The notes: generated by a model from the letters alone, not told the origin. A stretch of DNA of 64,000 bases from Cyanobacteria bacterium FACHB-471 (GCA_014695345.1 JACJOC010000020.1:124001-188000); one strand, 5' to 3'; shown: positions 53,122 to 62,687, counted from the first letter of the stretch. Numbers and translations: made by a program.

Positions 53122-53667
53122 ATGTCACCTTTGCAATCTTCTGTCGTGTCTAATCCTTGTCCTCTCCTTTTTTTAGAGCAAAATCCGTCGCTGTCCGACT
53201 CTCTTTGTGCAGACTGCGACTTCAATATTGACCAAGTTGCGACGCTAATTAGACCCGTTTTACAGGCTCAACAACGCTGTCAGCTATCCTCTTGCTACAT
53301 TCAGGCAGTCGCTATCGGGCGAACGTCTTTTCTGATCACCAACTTGATGCAGTCTGAAATTAGCCACAACACGGCGATCGCTTCTAGCTGGCTAATCGGC
53401 AGAAGTTTAACCTGTGCGATTACAGTTCAAGACCCTTCTGCGTCTCGCTGTCATGCCGTGATAAGCCACCACCGCAATGAAGGATTTAGCATTACTGACA
53501 TTGGCAGCAGCAACGGCACCCTGGTCAATCGACGGCGCATTCCGGTGATGGAGCGGCGATCGCTTCAAGACGGTGACCTGATTCAAATTGGTAGCCTGAA
53601 GATCGAATTTTTTGTGACAACTCGCAGTCAACCTGCTGCCAATGCTGGTGAAGCAACCTATTATTAA
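53122..53667 (+). CDS. FHA-domain protein
   Basis: 181 residues. The C-terminal half (about 90-170) is a forkhead-associated domain: LIGRSLTCAITVQDPSASRCH with the conserved G-R pair and S-R-x-H, then SITDIGSSNGTLVNRRRI and LQDGDLIQIGSLKIEFF. FHA domains bind phosphothreonine peptides, so this is probably an adaptor in Ser/Thr kinase signalling. The N-terminal half is Cys-rich with no recognised fold (NPCPLLFLEQNPSLSDSLCA). No kinase gene is adjacent. Confidence 0.9.
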   Translation: MSPLQSSVVSNPCPLLFLEQNPSLSDSLCADCDFNIDQVATLIRPVLQAQQRCQLSSCYIQAVAIGRTSFLITNLMQSEISHNTAIASSWLIGRSLTCAITVQDPSASRCHAVISHHRNEGFSITDIGSSNGTLVNRRRIPVMERRSLQDGDLIQIGSLKIEFFVTTRSQPAANAGEATYY

Positions 53668-53847
53668 GTGGTATTTTTAGAACACCATAGATATCAGTAG
53701 ACATTAATTAGATATCAGTCCTACAATTTAGTTGTCATACCGTTTCTACATGAAGCTGCATATTTTGGATCGTGCCCCGCTCCAAAATATGCAGCCTTAA
53801 AGAGAACTTAAAGAGAATTGGTATCAGAAATTAGTTGTCAGACGAGC

Positions 53848-53892
53848 AGGTTGTGAGAGGCGCATCTCAGAGGGGTGCATCTCTCACAACCC
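53848..53892. repeat. Dispersed hairpin, family 2, copy 2
   Basis: Arms AGGTTGTGAG (53848-53857) and CTCACAACCC (53883-53892), nine of ten bases pairing. The loop and 3' flank are similar to the copy at 13802-13846. It lies between the FHA gene and trpS. Confidence 0.7.
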
Positions 53893-53997
53893 ACTTAGAA
53901 TTGCTACATATCCAGTTGAGTTTGCAGCGTGGGTAGTGATAGAAAAGTAAGGGCTTGATCAATTAGCAGGCTCCTCAGCCGGATTCACTTTATACCT

Positions 53998-55008
53998 ATG
54001 GGCAAACAGCGCGTTCTTTCTGGAATTCAACCCACTGGCGATCTCCATTTGGGGAATTACCTTGGCGCAATTCGCAACTGGGTAGAAATCCAGCGCGACT
54101 ACGACAGTTTTTTGTTCATGGCTGATCTGCACGCCATGACCGTCCCTCACGATCCGGCAGCTTTAGCTGAAAGCACCTACAAAGTGGCAGCAACCTACTT
54201 AGCCTGTGGGATTGACTTGGACTGCGCCACGATTTTTGTGCAGTCACATGTCCCTGCTCACACCGAATTGTCATGGCTGCTGACCTGCATCACGCCGCTA
54301 AACTGGCTCTACGACATGGTGCAGTATCGTGAGAAAGCGATCAAACAAGGCGAAAATGTAGGGGCAGGGCTGCTGTGCTATCCGGTACTGCAAGCGGCAG
54401 ACATTTTGCTCTACGAGCCAGACAAGGTGCCCGTCGGTGAAGACCAAAAGCAACACCTAGAACTAACGCGAGACATTGCGGCGAGACTCAACTATCAGTT
54501 TGGCAAGGAAAACCAGCCGATTCTAAAATTGCCCGATCCGATGATTCGTAAGGAAGGGGCACGGGTAATGAGTCTGACAGACGGCACCCGGAAGATGTCA
54601 AAGTCCGACCCGTCGGAGCTAAGCCGGATTAACCTGCTAGATTCGCCAGAGGAAATTCAGCACAAAATTAAGCGCTGCAAAACTGACCCCATTCGCGGGC
54701 TGACCTTTGATGATCCAGAGCGTCCCGAGTGCAACAATCTACTGACGCTTTACACGATTCTTTCCAACCAAACAAAGGAAGCCGTCGCAGAAGAGTGCCG
54801 GGAAATGGGCTGGGGGCAGTTCAAACCGCTGTTGACTGAGACAGCGATCGCCGCCCTAAAGCCGATTCAGGACAAATATCATGCAATCATGGCAGATAAG
54901 GGGTATCTGGAGTCGGTATTGCGTCAGGGGCGAGAACAGGCAGAGGCGATCGCCAATGTCACCCTGGCAAAAGTCAAGTCTGCTCTGGGCTACTCTACCC
55001 CCTTGTAG
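53998..55008 (+). CDS. trpS: Tryptophanyl-tRNA synthetase
   Basis: Class Ic aminoacyl-tRNA synthetase that charges tRNA-Trp. The 336-residue protein begins MGKQRVLSGIQPTGDLHLGN with the HIGH-like PTGDLHLGNYLGA. LFMADLHAMT, QSHVPAHTELSWLL, and PVGEDQKQHLELTRDIA are typical TrpRS segments. The second ATP signature is TRKMSKSDPSE (KMSKS) near residue 200. Length and motifs match bacterial TrpRS. metF follows 71 bp downstream, perhaps on the same transcript. Confidence 0.97.
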   Translation: MGKQRVLSGIQPTGDLHLGNYLGAIRNWVEIQRDYDSFLFMADLHAMTVPHDPAALAESTYKVAATYLACGIDLDCATIFVQSHVPAHTELSWLLTCITPLNWLYDMVQYREKAIKQGENVGAGLLCYPVLQAADILLYEPDKVPVGEDQKQHLELTRDIAARLNYQFGKENQPILKLPDPMIRKEGARVMSLTDGTRKMSKSDPSELSRINLLDSPEEIQHKIKRCKTDPIRGLTFDDPERPECNNLLTLYTILSNQTKEAVAEECREMGWGQFKPLLTETAIAALKPIQDKYHAIMADKGYLESVLRQGREQAEAIANVTLAKVKSALGYSTPL

Positions 55009-55079
55009 GCGACCGACTTTAGCGTAAAACTACAAATCTTCGCCTCTCTCCCCTGCTCCCTACCCCTCTGACTGCTGCA

Positions 55080-56024
55080 ATGTCCGATCGCCCATACCCT
55101 AACCCTCAATCCCCAACCCCTAGCTCCCGACTTCGCGCTGCTGCTCAAGCCAAAGAATTTCTGATTACGGCTGAGGTGATGCCGCCCAAGGGTGGGAATC
55201 CGGCGCACATGATTGAGATGGCAAAGTTACTACGCGATCGCGTTCATGCCGTCAATATCACCGATGGTAGTCGGGCAGTTTTGCGAATGTCGTCGCTGGC
55301 TTCGTCGGTGGTTTTACTCCAGCAGGGGATTGAGCCAGTTTGTCAGATGGCCTGCCGCGATCGCAACTGCATTGCCCTTCAAGCAGATCTGATGGGCGCA
55401 CAGGCTCTCGGTATTCGCAACGTTTTGGCGCTGACGGGCGACCCGATCAAAGCGGGCGATCACCCCACGGCAAAAGGTGTGTTTGACTTGGAATCGGTGC
55501 GTTTGTTGAAGCTGATTGATAAGCTCAACCAGGGATTGGATTTTAATGAGAAACCGCTGCCTGATGGCGCGACGGAGCTGTTTGCAGGAGCGGCGATCGA
55601 CCCTCAGTGTGGCAGTTGGTCAGGGCTACAGCGGCGGTTTGAGCGCAAGCTAGAGTCAGGGGCACAGTTTTTCCAGAGCCAGTTGATTTCAGATTTCGAT
55701 CGCCTGGAAAAGTTTATGGATCAGGTTGCAGTGAGCTGCAACAAACCAGTTTTAGCGGGCATTTTCCTGCTGAAATCAGCCAAGAATGCTCGATTTATCA
55801 ACCGCAACGTACCAGGCGTACAGATTCCCGACGCAGTTATTGATCGATTGGAGCGAGCGACTGATCCGCTGCAAGAAGGTGTGGCGATCGCCGCAGAGCA
55901 AGTAAAGCTTGCTCGTCAGCTTTGTCAAGGCGTCCACATGATGGCCGTCAAACGCGAAGATTTGATTCCACAAATTCTAGATCTGGCAGGAATTGCTCCA
56001 CTAGCGGTGAAAGCGAACCGGTAA
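55080..56024 (+). CDS. metF: Methylenetetrahydrofolate reductase family protein
   Basis: 314 residues of the (beta/alpha)8 MTHFR family, which reduces 5,10-methylene-THF to 5-methyl-THF for methionine synthesis using FAD. Segments: FLITAEVMPPKGGNPAHMIE with the catalytic Glu, AVNITDGSRAVLRMSSL, GIEPVCQMACRDRNCIALQA, LALTGDPIKAGDHPTAKGVF, FAGAAIDPQ, and ARFINRNVPGVQIPDAVIDR. This form is shared by many cyanobacteria and differs slightly from E. coli MetF, so metF is assigned by family. The first 20 residues are low-complexity (PNPQSPTPSS) and an internal start is possible. Confidence 0.9.
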   Translation: MSDRPYPNPQSPTPSSRLRAAAQAKEFLITAEVMPPKGGNPAHMIEMAKLLRDRVHAVNITDGSRAVLRMSSLASSVVLLQQGIEPVCQMACRDRNCIALQADLMGAQALGIRNVLALTGDPIKAGDHPTAKGVFDLESVRLLKLIDKLNQGLDFNEKPLPDGATELFAGAAIDPQCGSWSGLQRRFERKLESGAQFFQSQLISDFDRLEKFMDQVAVSCNKPVLAGIFLLKSAKNARFINRNVPGVQIPDAVIDRLERATDPLQEGVAIAAEQVKLARQLCQGVHMMAVKREDLIPQILDLAGIAPLAVKANR

Positions 56025-56410
56025 CAGTGGTCAGCGAGTTGGGCGATCGAGTGCAATCATTCGCTTCAGCAAATCTCCAATCGTCAATGGATGAAAGCCT
56101 GCCGCGATTGTTTTGCTTATTGTCCTATGACAGCCACAACGAAGCCAATTAGAGATTTGCCCATTACCCTTAGAAGTTGAGGCGATCTGCTATTGGCTAG
56201 AACCGCTTGGATTTCCCTCCGCAAAAGCACTGACTCTTAACTAAGTCTATACATATCGCTGGTAAAACTTGAGTATTTTGGCGGTCTATTATTCCCTCTT
56301 CTACAAGCTATCTTCCTATAAAAAGCCATTTTCAGGCCCTCGTGTCTTGAAAGTGATTCATAAAGCGGGCAGCTTCACTTGCCATTAAAATTTGAACTTC
56401 AGGTAACGTT
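56025..56410. other. Gene-free interval
   Basis: About 385 bp between metF and the histidine kinase gene. No credible frame or repeat was seen. It should contain the kinase promoter. Confidence 0.5.
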
Positions 56411-58618
56411 ATGCGATCGCCCCTTTCCCCCAGTTTCAACCTGATTTTAGAGCAGGTAGACAATGCGATCGCTTTATTTGATTCATCTAGCACGCTAACG
56501 CTATTTAACTCAAAGCTGACCCAGCTTTGGAAAATTTCCGATAGCTGGTTGCAAACTCAGCCCCAGTGTCAACAGCTTCTCTCTGAGCTAGCGGTTCAGG
56601 GAAACTGGTCTTTAGAAGACTGCCAGCAGTTTGAGCAAGCTGTGCAAGCAACTTCTGAAGTCGTTTTAACCGTTAGACAACAGGACAACAACACCGTTGA
56701 GATTCACATTAGCTCTACCACAGATGCAGAAAGGTTGTGCATTTTTCGAGTCTCTGAGGAGCCGCCAGCCCGATTGTCTGAAAGGTTATGTCTAGATTCA
56801 TCCGAATCAGTTGATCACAGTTCCACTATTGAAGCAATCCAGATTGAGATTGCCGAAAAGCTAGGATTTGTCCCGCCTTTTTTTTTCCCTGCTCAAAACG
56901 ATTCCCAGGTTTTGTCAACTCTTTGGCAGCAAACCTTAGTGTTCTACCTGGACAATCCCCTGCCTGTTTTGTTCAAGGAAAAATTGTTTGCTTACCTGTC
57001 GCGCTACTGCATCGTGCCCTACTGCATGGTCTGTCACAGTTGCGCCTTGCGACTCTTGGGCTGGCAAGCGCAGCAGATTCTAGAACTGCTAGCCTCTCCA
57101 ATTCCAACTGAGGCTGAAATCAACCAGCATTTAGAGTTCTTGTTAGCCCAGCCGAAACTGTCAAACTTTCCAGAATCTAATTCTGCTTTGGAGAAGGGTG
57201 TGCTCTGGTGTTCGGTCACAATTTTCTTAAAACGGGACCAAGCAGCCCTTTGTTACAGCACATTGCGTCACCTTTTGAGAGCAGGGGACTACCAAAACTT
57301 AATTACATTCATTGCGTATGTAAAAACATGTCACCTCTGGATGGAGGCACATCCTGAAGTTAGTTACGAAATGGATAAGCGAGCGCAGGACCATCTCGAT
57401 GTTTTGTTAACAGAAGCTCCAGGTTTAGGTGATTTTTTCTCAATCTACACCCAACAAATTCAGCAACAGCAACACGATTTAGTTCAATATCCGGCAGCGA
57501 TCGCCGAACGCAGACAGGCGATCGCCGCTCTGCAACAAAGCGAGGAAAAGTTTCGGAATCTGGTCGAGCAAACCAGCGATTGGGTATGGGAAGTTGACCT
57601 CAACCAGTGCTTTGTTTATATCAACCCTAAAGTCAACCAGGTGTTGGGCTACGAGCCAGAAGAACTGCTCGGCAAAACAGCCTTTGATCTGATGCAACCA
57701 GATGAAGCGAAACGATTTGCCACTCTGATCAACTTTTACGTTACCAGGCAGGAGCCGTTTACCAACCTGGAGGAGAGGCTCTTACACAGAGCTGGACAAT
57801 CCGTTGTGTTAGAAACCAGCGGTTCGCCGATCTTTAACGCGCAGGGAAAGTTACAGGGCTATCGGGGAATTAGCCGAGATATCACTGCCCGCAAGCAAGT
57901 AGAGCAAGAAATTCGCAAAGCGCTAACCCGAGAACGGGAACTCAACGAACTCAAATCTCGCTTTATTTCCATGACATCTCATGAGTTTCGCACTCCAATG
58001 AGTACGATTTTGCTGTCTGCTGAGATGTTAGAAAACTACAGCCAATTCTTAACTGAAGAAAAGAAGCAAAAGCACTTTCGCCGCCTCAAAACGGCGATCG
58101 CTCACATTATTTACCTATTGGATGATGTGTCCCTATTAGGACAAGTCGAGGGTGGAAAAGCCAAGCTAAGTTTAGAGCTGATTCATTTAGAGGAGTTTTG
58201 TCGCGACCTGATCGAAGAAGTTCAGGGCAGCATTGGTGCTGGGCGAGCTATTGAGTTCACCTGCCAGGGTTTGCCTGCCTCTATCGGGTTAGACAAAAAG
58301 CTGTTTCGCTCAGTCTTAAGCAACCTGCTGTCCAATGCGCTCAAGTACTCCTCGTCAGACAGCACAGTTCAAGTCAGGCTAACTTATCAGGAGACGGAAG
58401 TTGTGCTGGAAGTGCAAGATTGGGGCATTGGCATTCCACCAGAAGACCAGCCGCGTCTATTTGAGTCGTTTCATCGCGCCAAAAATGTAACCAACATTCA
58501 AGGTACAGGGCTGGGTTTGGCGATCGCTAAGCGCTGCGTTGCTCTACACAACGGTCAAATTGAAGTAGAGAGTACACTAAATGTAGGCACGACCTTTAGG
58601 GTAAAACTGCCACTGTAA
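56411..58618 (+). CDS. PAS-domain sensor histidine kinase with a Cys-rich middle domain
   Basis: 735 residues, soluble. An N-terminal PAS-like domain (about 8-120) is followed by a helical domain (about 150-350) with LGFVPPFFFPAQND and a CxxCHxC cluster, C205-M-V-C208-H209-S-C211. This domain loosely recalls carboxymuconolactone-decarboxylase/AhpD-type folds but lacks their C-x2-C-x3-H spacing. A clear PAS domain follows (about 375-490; WVWEVDLNQCFVYINPKVNQ), then HisKA with H524 in SMTSHEFRTPMST and HATPase_c with N-box LLSNALKYSS, G1 DWGIGIP and G2 GTGLGLAIAKR. The cysteines suggest redox or ligand sensing. No response regulator is adjacent. Confidence 0.88.
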   Translation: MRSPLSPSFNLILEQVDNAIALFDSSSTLTLFNSKLTQLWKISDSWLQTQPQCQQLLSELAVQGNWSLEDCQQFEQAVQATSEVVLTVRQQDNNTVEIHISSTTDAERLCIFRVSEEPPARLSERLCLDSSESVDHSSTIEAIQIEIAEKLGFVPPFFFPAQNDSQVLSTLWQQTLVFYLDNPLPVLFKEKLFAYLSRYCIVPYCMVCHSCALRLLGWQAQQILELLASPIPTEAEINQHLEFLLAQPKLSNFPESNSALEKGVLWCSVTIFLKRDQAALCYSTLRHLLRAGDYQNLITFIAYVKTCHLWMEAHPEVSYEMDKRAQDHLDVLLTEAPGLGDFFSIYTQQIQQQQHDLVQYPAAIAERRQAIAALQQSEEKFRNLVEQTSDWVWEVDLNQCFVYINPKVNQVLGYEPEELLGKTAFDLMQPDEAKRFATLINFYVTRQEPFTNLEERLLHRAGQSVVLETSGSPIFNAQGKLQGYRGISRDITARKQVEQEIRKALTRERELNELKSRFISMTSHEFRTPMSTILLSAEMLENYSQFLTEEKKQKHFRRLKTAIAHIIYLLDDVSLLGQVEGGKAKLSLELIHLEEFCRDLIEEVQGSIGAGRAIEFTCQGLPASIGLDKKLFRSVLSNLLSNALKYSSSDSTVQVRLTYQETEVVLEVQDWGIGIPPEDQPRLFESFHRAKNVTNIQGTGLGLAIAKRCVALHNGQIEVESTLNVGTTFRVKLPL

Positions 58619-58667
58619 AAAGCTTTGTTAAAAAAGCTTTGGTTACGTCGTAATGATTGGAACTGGC

Positions 58668-60125
58668 ATGGTTAGCACTGCTCCCCGAACACAGACTCGC
58701 GCCTGGGCTAAGGCAATTCCTCAAACGGCTGAAAATGCGATCGCCTCTCCCATTTCAGAATTTCCACTCACTCCTTTGGAAGTGCTATCAGGCAAACTTC
58801 CTCCAGGTTTACACGGTTCCCTTTACCGCAACGGCCCAGGTCGCCTAGCAAGAGGGGAATACCAGGCAGGACACTGGTTTGACGGAGATGGTGCAATTCT
58901 GGGTATTCACTTTACCCCCGCAGGCGCAACGGGAACTTATCGCTTTGTCCAGACCGAAGCTTACAAGGCAGAAGAAAAGGCTGGCAAGTGGCTGTTTGGA
59001 GGCTACGGCAGTATGCCATCGGGTGGCTTTTGGCAACGGTTTCTCCGTGACGCAAAGAATGCCGGAAACACGTCTGTGTTGGCTCTCCCCGATAAACTGC
59101 TGGCCCTATGGGAAGGCGGCAAACCTCACGCGCTAGATTTGCAAACCCTGGATACCCTTGGAGAAGATGACCTGGGCGAACTGCACCGAGATCTGCGCTA
59201 CTCCGCTCACCCTAAACGCGATCCGCATACAGGGGAAATTTATAACTTTGGTATCTCCTACGGTAAGACGGGAACGTTGAATGTCTATCGCAGCAATGCG
59301 TCCGGGCAAATTGTGAAACAAAATGCGATCGCCCTTGAAGGTCTGCCGATGATTCACGATTTTGTCCTGGCAGGTCGCTATCTAGTCTTTTTTGCACCTC
59401 CGGTTCACCTCAATCCGTTTCCGGTGTTGCTCAAATTCAAAACCTATAGTGAATCACTCACCTGGCAACCCGAAAAAGGGACTCAAGTTCTGGTACTTGA
59501 TCGGGAAAGCCTGGAGGTCGTCAGCCGCAGTCAGGTCGAACCCTGGTATCAGTGGCATTTTGGGAATGGTTACGTCGATGCTGACGGCGTTGTGGTAGTG
59601 GATCTGGTGCGTTATCGCGATTTTCAGACCAACCAATACCTTCAAGAAGTCACCACCGGAAAGACGCACACCGCAGCCAAAGGAACCCTGTGGCGGCTAC
59701 GGTTCAATCCTCAGTCCGGGCAATTGCTAGAAACCGTCGAGCTGCTGGATCAAGGCTGTGAGTTTCCGGTCGTTCACCCGCAGCAGGTAGGGCAACCGTC
59801 GCGCTTCACCTACTTGAACGTGCATCACCCAGGAGTCGATATCAGTCAGGAATTTTTTGGGGCGATCGCCCGCTTTGACCACCAAACAGGCACTTTCACC
59901 ACAACTCATCTGAAGGAAAACTTTTATCCCTCTGAGCCAATCTACGCACCCGATGCAAAAGATCCTACAAAAGGCTGGGTGCTAACCGTTGCATTTGACG
60001 GGAATCAAGATCGCAGCGAAGTATGGGTGTTTGATGGCGATCGCCTTGACGACGAGCCTGTCTGCCGTTTGGCGCTACCAAGCGTTATTCCGCTTAGTTT
60101 CCACGGCACCTGGAAACCAGCTTAA
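58668..60125 (+). CDS. Carotenoid oxygenase (apocarotenoid-cleaving)
   Basis: Retinal-pigment-epithelium-type Fe(II) dioxygenase that cleaves carotenoids or apocarotenals. The ATG at 58668 follows GGAA at good distance and gives 485 aa; an in-frame ATG five codons upstream (58653) is the alternative. A seven-bladed propeller is indicated by LHGSLYRNGPGRLARGEYQA and HWFDGDGAILGIHF. Four His ligands are expected in YSAHPKRDP, PMIHDFVLAGRYLVFF, WYQWHFGNGYV and the final LSFHGTW. Family members occur in most cyanobacteria. It is close to the convergent M48 gene (7 bp), so transcription ends meet. Confidence 0.93.
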   Translation: MVSTAPRTQTRAWAKAIPQTAENAIASPISEFPLTPLEVLSGKLPPGLHGSLYRNGPGRLARGEYQAGHWFDGDGAILGIHFTPAGATGTYRFVQTEAYKAEEKAGKWLFGGYGSMPSGGFWQRFLRDAKNAGNTSVLALPDKLLALWEGGKPHALDLQTLDTLGEDDLGELHRDLRYSAHPKRDPHTGEIYNFGISYGKTGTLNVYRSNASGQIVKQNAIALEGLPMIHDFVLAGRYLVFFAPPVHLNPFPVLLKFKTYSESLTWQPEKGTQVLVLDRESLEVVSRSQVEPWYQWHFGNGYVDADGVVVVDLVRYRDFQTNQYLQEVTTGKTHTAAKGTLWRLRFNPQSGQLLETVELLDQGCEFPVVHPQQVGQPSRFTYLNVHHPGVDISQEFFGAIARFDHQTGTFTTTHLKENFYPSEPIYAPDAKDPTKGWVLTVAFDGNQDRSEVWVFDGDRLDDEPVCRLALPSVIPLSFHGTWKPA

Positions 60126-60132
60126 TTCTGTA

Positions 60133-61104
60133 TTAATCGTCGGATTGCGATCGCCGAATGCGATCGATCTCCTGCTGCAAATCTTCAATTTCTCGACGTA
60201 GTCTTTCCACTTCGCTAGGTGGAGCGTCTGCCGGGACATTAACGGCTCCCTGCCCTGTGCGGCGATAGTTTCCACCCCGAATCTGGCGATATTCCTCAGA
60301 AGTAGACCACTCCCGCAAATAGTGAACCCGCTCAACAGTGAAGGGATGAGTTAGAAAAATTCCCTGAGACAGGTTGTTATAGAGCAGGAATTTATAGACC
60401 TGGTTGAGGCTATCTTGATCGAGTTCTTGGTAGCGCTCCGACTGACGGATAAATTCGTCTAGGCTCAACTCATTGGCGTACCGAGTGCTGCCGCCTGCAA
60501 GCTGCATCATGTTTTGCATCACCGGAGTCAGATTATCCATGACTAATAGAGCAGCGCGATCGGCAGACAGTTCTGCTTTGCGGAGCCATTCATAAAACGC
60601 CAGCAGCAAACCGGTTGTGACCAAACTACTCAACCCAAAGGTTGCTCCTGCTAATCCAAACACTAGGTTGATTGCCCAAAGTGCCATCTGGGTCAGAATC
60701 GTATGTCCACATTTGATATGTCCCAACTCATGGGCAATCACAGATCTGAGTTCTGCCTCGCTCAACAAATCTAATAGAGCAGTGTTCAACACGATGCACG
60801 GACGCTCCTGTCCCAGTGCATAAGCATTAATCATAGGAGCCTGCGAAACAAACAGCACTGGCTCTGGATGCACGTCAAGATCGCGCACGCATTCTCGAAA
60901 AATGCCGTAAACGGTGGAATATTGGCGCGGCCCTACTTCAATGCTGTTGCCCATCAGGTAAACGTAACGAGGACGTTCGTAGATGAATTCCACAAACTTA
61001 CGGGCAACAATGTCAAATCCGGGAACGCTTCGCAATGCCTGCTCTGCCTGGTAGTCCAACGGGTGGCGAAAGGCTTCACTGGAGATCCCGGTGTAGGTTG
61101 GCAT
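60133..61104 (-). CDS. M48-family zinc metalloprotease
   Basis: 323 residues. The zinc-binding motif HELGH occurs at 125-129 (SVIAHELGHIKCGH), with the third ligand expected in KAELSADRAALLVM. Two hydrophobic helices follow the HELGH (WAINLVFGLAGATFGLSSLV and TTGLLLAFYEWL), as in membrane-associated M48B proteases. The C-terminal 50 residues form a Glu/Arg coiled coil (EVERLRREIEDLQQEIDRIR). It probably degrades misfolded membrane or periplasmic proteins. It lies between the carotenoid oxygenase (convergent) and a hypothetical membrane protein gene. Confidence 0.92.
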   Translation of the reverse strand: MPTYTGISSEAFRHPLDYQAEQALRSVPGFDIVARKFVEFIYERPRYVYLMGNSIEVGPRQYSTVYGIFRECVRDLDVHPEPVLFVSQAPMINAYALGQERPCIVLNTALLDLLSEAELRSVIAHELGHIKCGHTILTQMALWAINLVFGLAGATFGLSSLVTTGLLLAFYEWLRKAELSADRAALLVMDNLTPVMQNMMQLAGGSTRYANELSLDEFIRQSERYQELDQDSLNQVYKFLLYNNLSQGIFLTHPFTVERVHYLREWSTSEEYRQIRGGNYRRTGQGAVNVPADAPPSEVERLRREIEDLQQEIDRIRRSQSDD

Positions 61105-61183
61105 AGGAGGTGTTCCTTAAGTAATTTCCAATATCCAAACTAACCCAATACCTCTTGTTCGGGGAAATGGATCACTTTTTAAA

Positions 61184-61224
61184 GCGTGAATGGTAGCGCG
61201 GCTGAGTCGCGCTACCATTCACGC
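61184..61224 (-). terminator. Hairpin terminator of the membrane protein gene
   Basis: Perfect 17-bp arms GCGTGAATGGTAGCGCG (61184-61200) and CGCGCTACCATTCACGC (61208-61224) with a 7-base loop. On the minus strand it follows the stop at 61232 by 8 bp and leads into TTTAAAAAGTG, consistent with a Rho-independent terminator separating this gene from the M48 gene. Confidence 0.8.
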
Positions 61225-61231
61225 AGAAGGT

Positions 61232-61894
61232 CTACGAGTTAGTACTTCTAAATGACAATAGCGGGGGACGCAAGCAAAGGTACGCAAGTGGACCAAACAG
61301 CGGTATCAATGCTACAAGCCAAAACAGTTGAGAGTCGCTAGTCAAACCATGCCGTGCCATATCATCACTAAGCAAGGTCGGATATGGAAACAGTAAGCAC
61401 AGCAAACAAAACGCCAGGGACATGCCGTGAATAAACCGATTGGTGAGAAACTCCTGCACGAAGGCAGACCAGTCCCCGAATACTAAAGCATAAATGAGCA
61501 GAACAAGAGTGCTAAATAACAGAATAATTCCAGTTGGTTTAGCATCCAAAAGCTTTAACCAGGCATCCTTTTCACCTGAAAAGCTCTGATTTGGTTCGCG
61601 CAGAGCAAGATAGGGAATCAAGGCAATGACTCCCGTTCCCACCGATGCCAGCATGAATGCCCAAGCAGGTAAATTTTGCACCCTACCATCTGCAAAAACC
61701 AGACAACTGTAGATCAACAGCCAAATACCAATCAGGCTGAATAGCGACACGATGACCGGATTGATGGTAGGGATTTGCCCTGCAAGTAAGGTCTGAATGG
61801 GTTGAAAGGTGTCCGACTGTAGCGGTGGGGCAAACACCAAAACATAAACGATGAAGCTAAGCCATATTAGCCAGAGCAGAAGTTTTCGTCCCAT
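61232..61894 (-). CDS. Multi-helix membrane protein of unknown function
   Basis: The ATG at 61894, preceded by GGAATTTAAA, gives 220 aa (MGRKLLLWLIWLSFIVYVLV). Six or seven membrane segments are visible, including IVSLFSLIGIWLLIYSCLVF, ILLFSTLVLLIYALVFG and LAFCLLCLLFPYPTLL, with short loops and a cytoplasmic insert (LREPNQSFSGEKDAWLKLLD). Family resemblance is to conserved cyanobacterial and plastid membrane proteins without named function. A strong hairpin terminator follows. Confidence 0.7.
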   Translation of the reverse strand: MGRKLLLWLIWLSFIVYVLVFAPPLQSDTFQPIQTLLAGQIPTINPVIVSLFSLIGIWLLIYSCLVFADGRVQNLPAWAFMLASVGTGVIALIPYLALREPNQSFSGEKDAWLKLLDAKPTGIILLFSTLVLLIYALVFGDWSAFVQEFLTNRFIHGMSLAFCLLCLLFPYPTLLSDDMARHGLTSDSQLFWLVALIPLFGPLAYLCLRPPLLSFRSTNS

Positions 61895-62036
61895 TTTTAA
61901 ATTCCTTGCGATCGCCCCTCCCATTGTTGAGGCTCGTGTCTATCTCAAACACTTTCGCAAGGTGGATTGCTGGGACTTAAAACGACTAGCTCTGGCTCTA
62001 CGATTAACGTCTTTTCCTGAAGCAACTGCTCGTGGA

Positions 62037-62360
62037 CTAGGAGGCTAACGCTACTTCAACCATTTGCTGAAGTTCGCCTTTTTGATATAGCTCAATCAAG
62101 ATGTCCGAGCCACCAACGAACTGACCATTAACGTAAACCTGGGGAATGGTGGGCCAGCTTGAATATTCCTTGATGCCATTGCGAATGTCGTGGTCTGCCA
62201 ATACATCGACCGTTTCATAGGGAACAGCCAGCATATTTAGGATTTGCACCACGTTGTTAGAAAAGCCGCACTGAGGCATCAGTTTGCTGCCTTTCATGAA
62301 AACCATGATCTTGTTCTGGTTTACCAGATTGTCAATGCGCTCTTGCAGTTCTGGAGTCAT
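62037..62360 (-). CDS. grxD: Monothiol glutaredoxin, Grx4 type
   Basis: 107 residues. It begins MTPELQERIDNLVNQNKIMV and has the monothiol active site in MPQCGFSNN with Cys31 (CGFS). WPTIPQVYVNGQFVGGSDIL is the glutathione-binding part. CGFS glutaredoxins bind a [2Fe-2S] cluster with glutathione and work with BolA proteins in iron homeostasis and Fe-S delivery. The bolA gene lies directly upstream (66 bp, same strand), the common arrangement in cyanobacteria. Confidence 0.95.
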   Translation of the reverse strand: MTPELQERIDNLVNQNKIMVFMKGSKLMPQCGFSNNVVQILNMLAVPYETVDVLADHDIRNGIKEYSSWPTIPQVYVNGQFVGGSDILIELYQKGELQQMVEVALAS

Positions 62361-62426
62361 ATTGATTTAGAGGGATAACTACTTGGTTCTATACTAGCGG
62401 GAACTTAATTCTTATCTGCCGCGGAT

Positions 62427-62687
62427 TTACACTGCTTGCCGCGAAGACTCCCAAGTTTGAGGAGTGTAGGTTTTCAGGGACAACGCATGAATCGCCTCAG
62501 AAGACATCGCTTGCCGCACAGCGCCATACACAAGCTGATGCTGTTGAACCAGCCCTTTTCCCTCAAATTGGGATGAAATTACCGTAACCTGATAGTGATC
62601 GCCGCCACCCGTGAGGTCTTGAACCTGTACCTGAGCATCGGGCAGCCCAGCTTTGATCATTGCTTCAACTTGACTTGGGCTAATCAT
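62427..62687 (-). CDS. bolA: BolA-family protein
   Basis: 86 residues, MISPSQVEAMIKAGLPDAQV then VQDLTGGGDHYQVTVISSQF and VQQHQLVYGAVRQAM. This is the BolA/IbaG fold (class with short loop), with a conserved DHY and a helix QHQLVYGAV. A His residue in QQHQLV is the likely cluster ligand shared with CGFS glutaredoxin. The gene is cotranscribed with grxD, which follows at 62037-62360. The BolA-Grx complex senses or carries Fe-S clusters. Confidence 0.93.
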   Translation of the reverse strand: MISPSQVEAMIKAGLPDAQVQVQDLTGGGDHYQVTVISSQFEGKGLVQQHQLVYGAVRQAMSSEAIHALSLKTYTPQTWESSRQAV

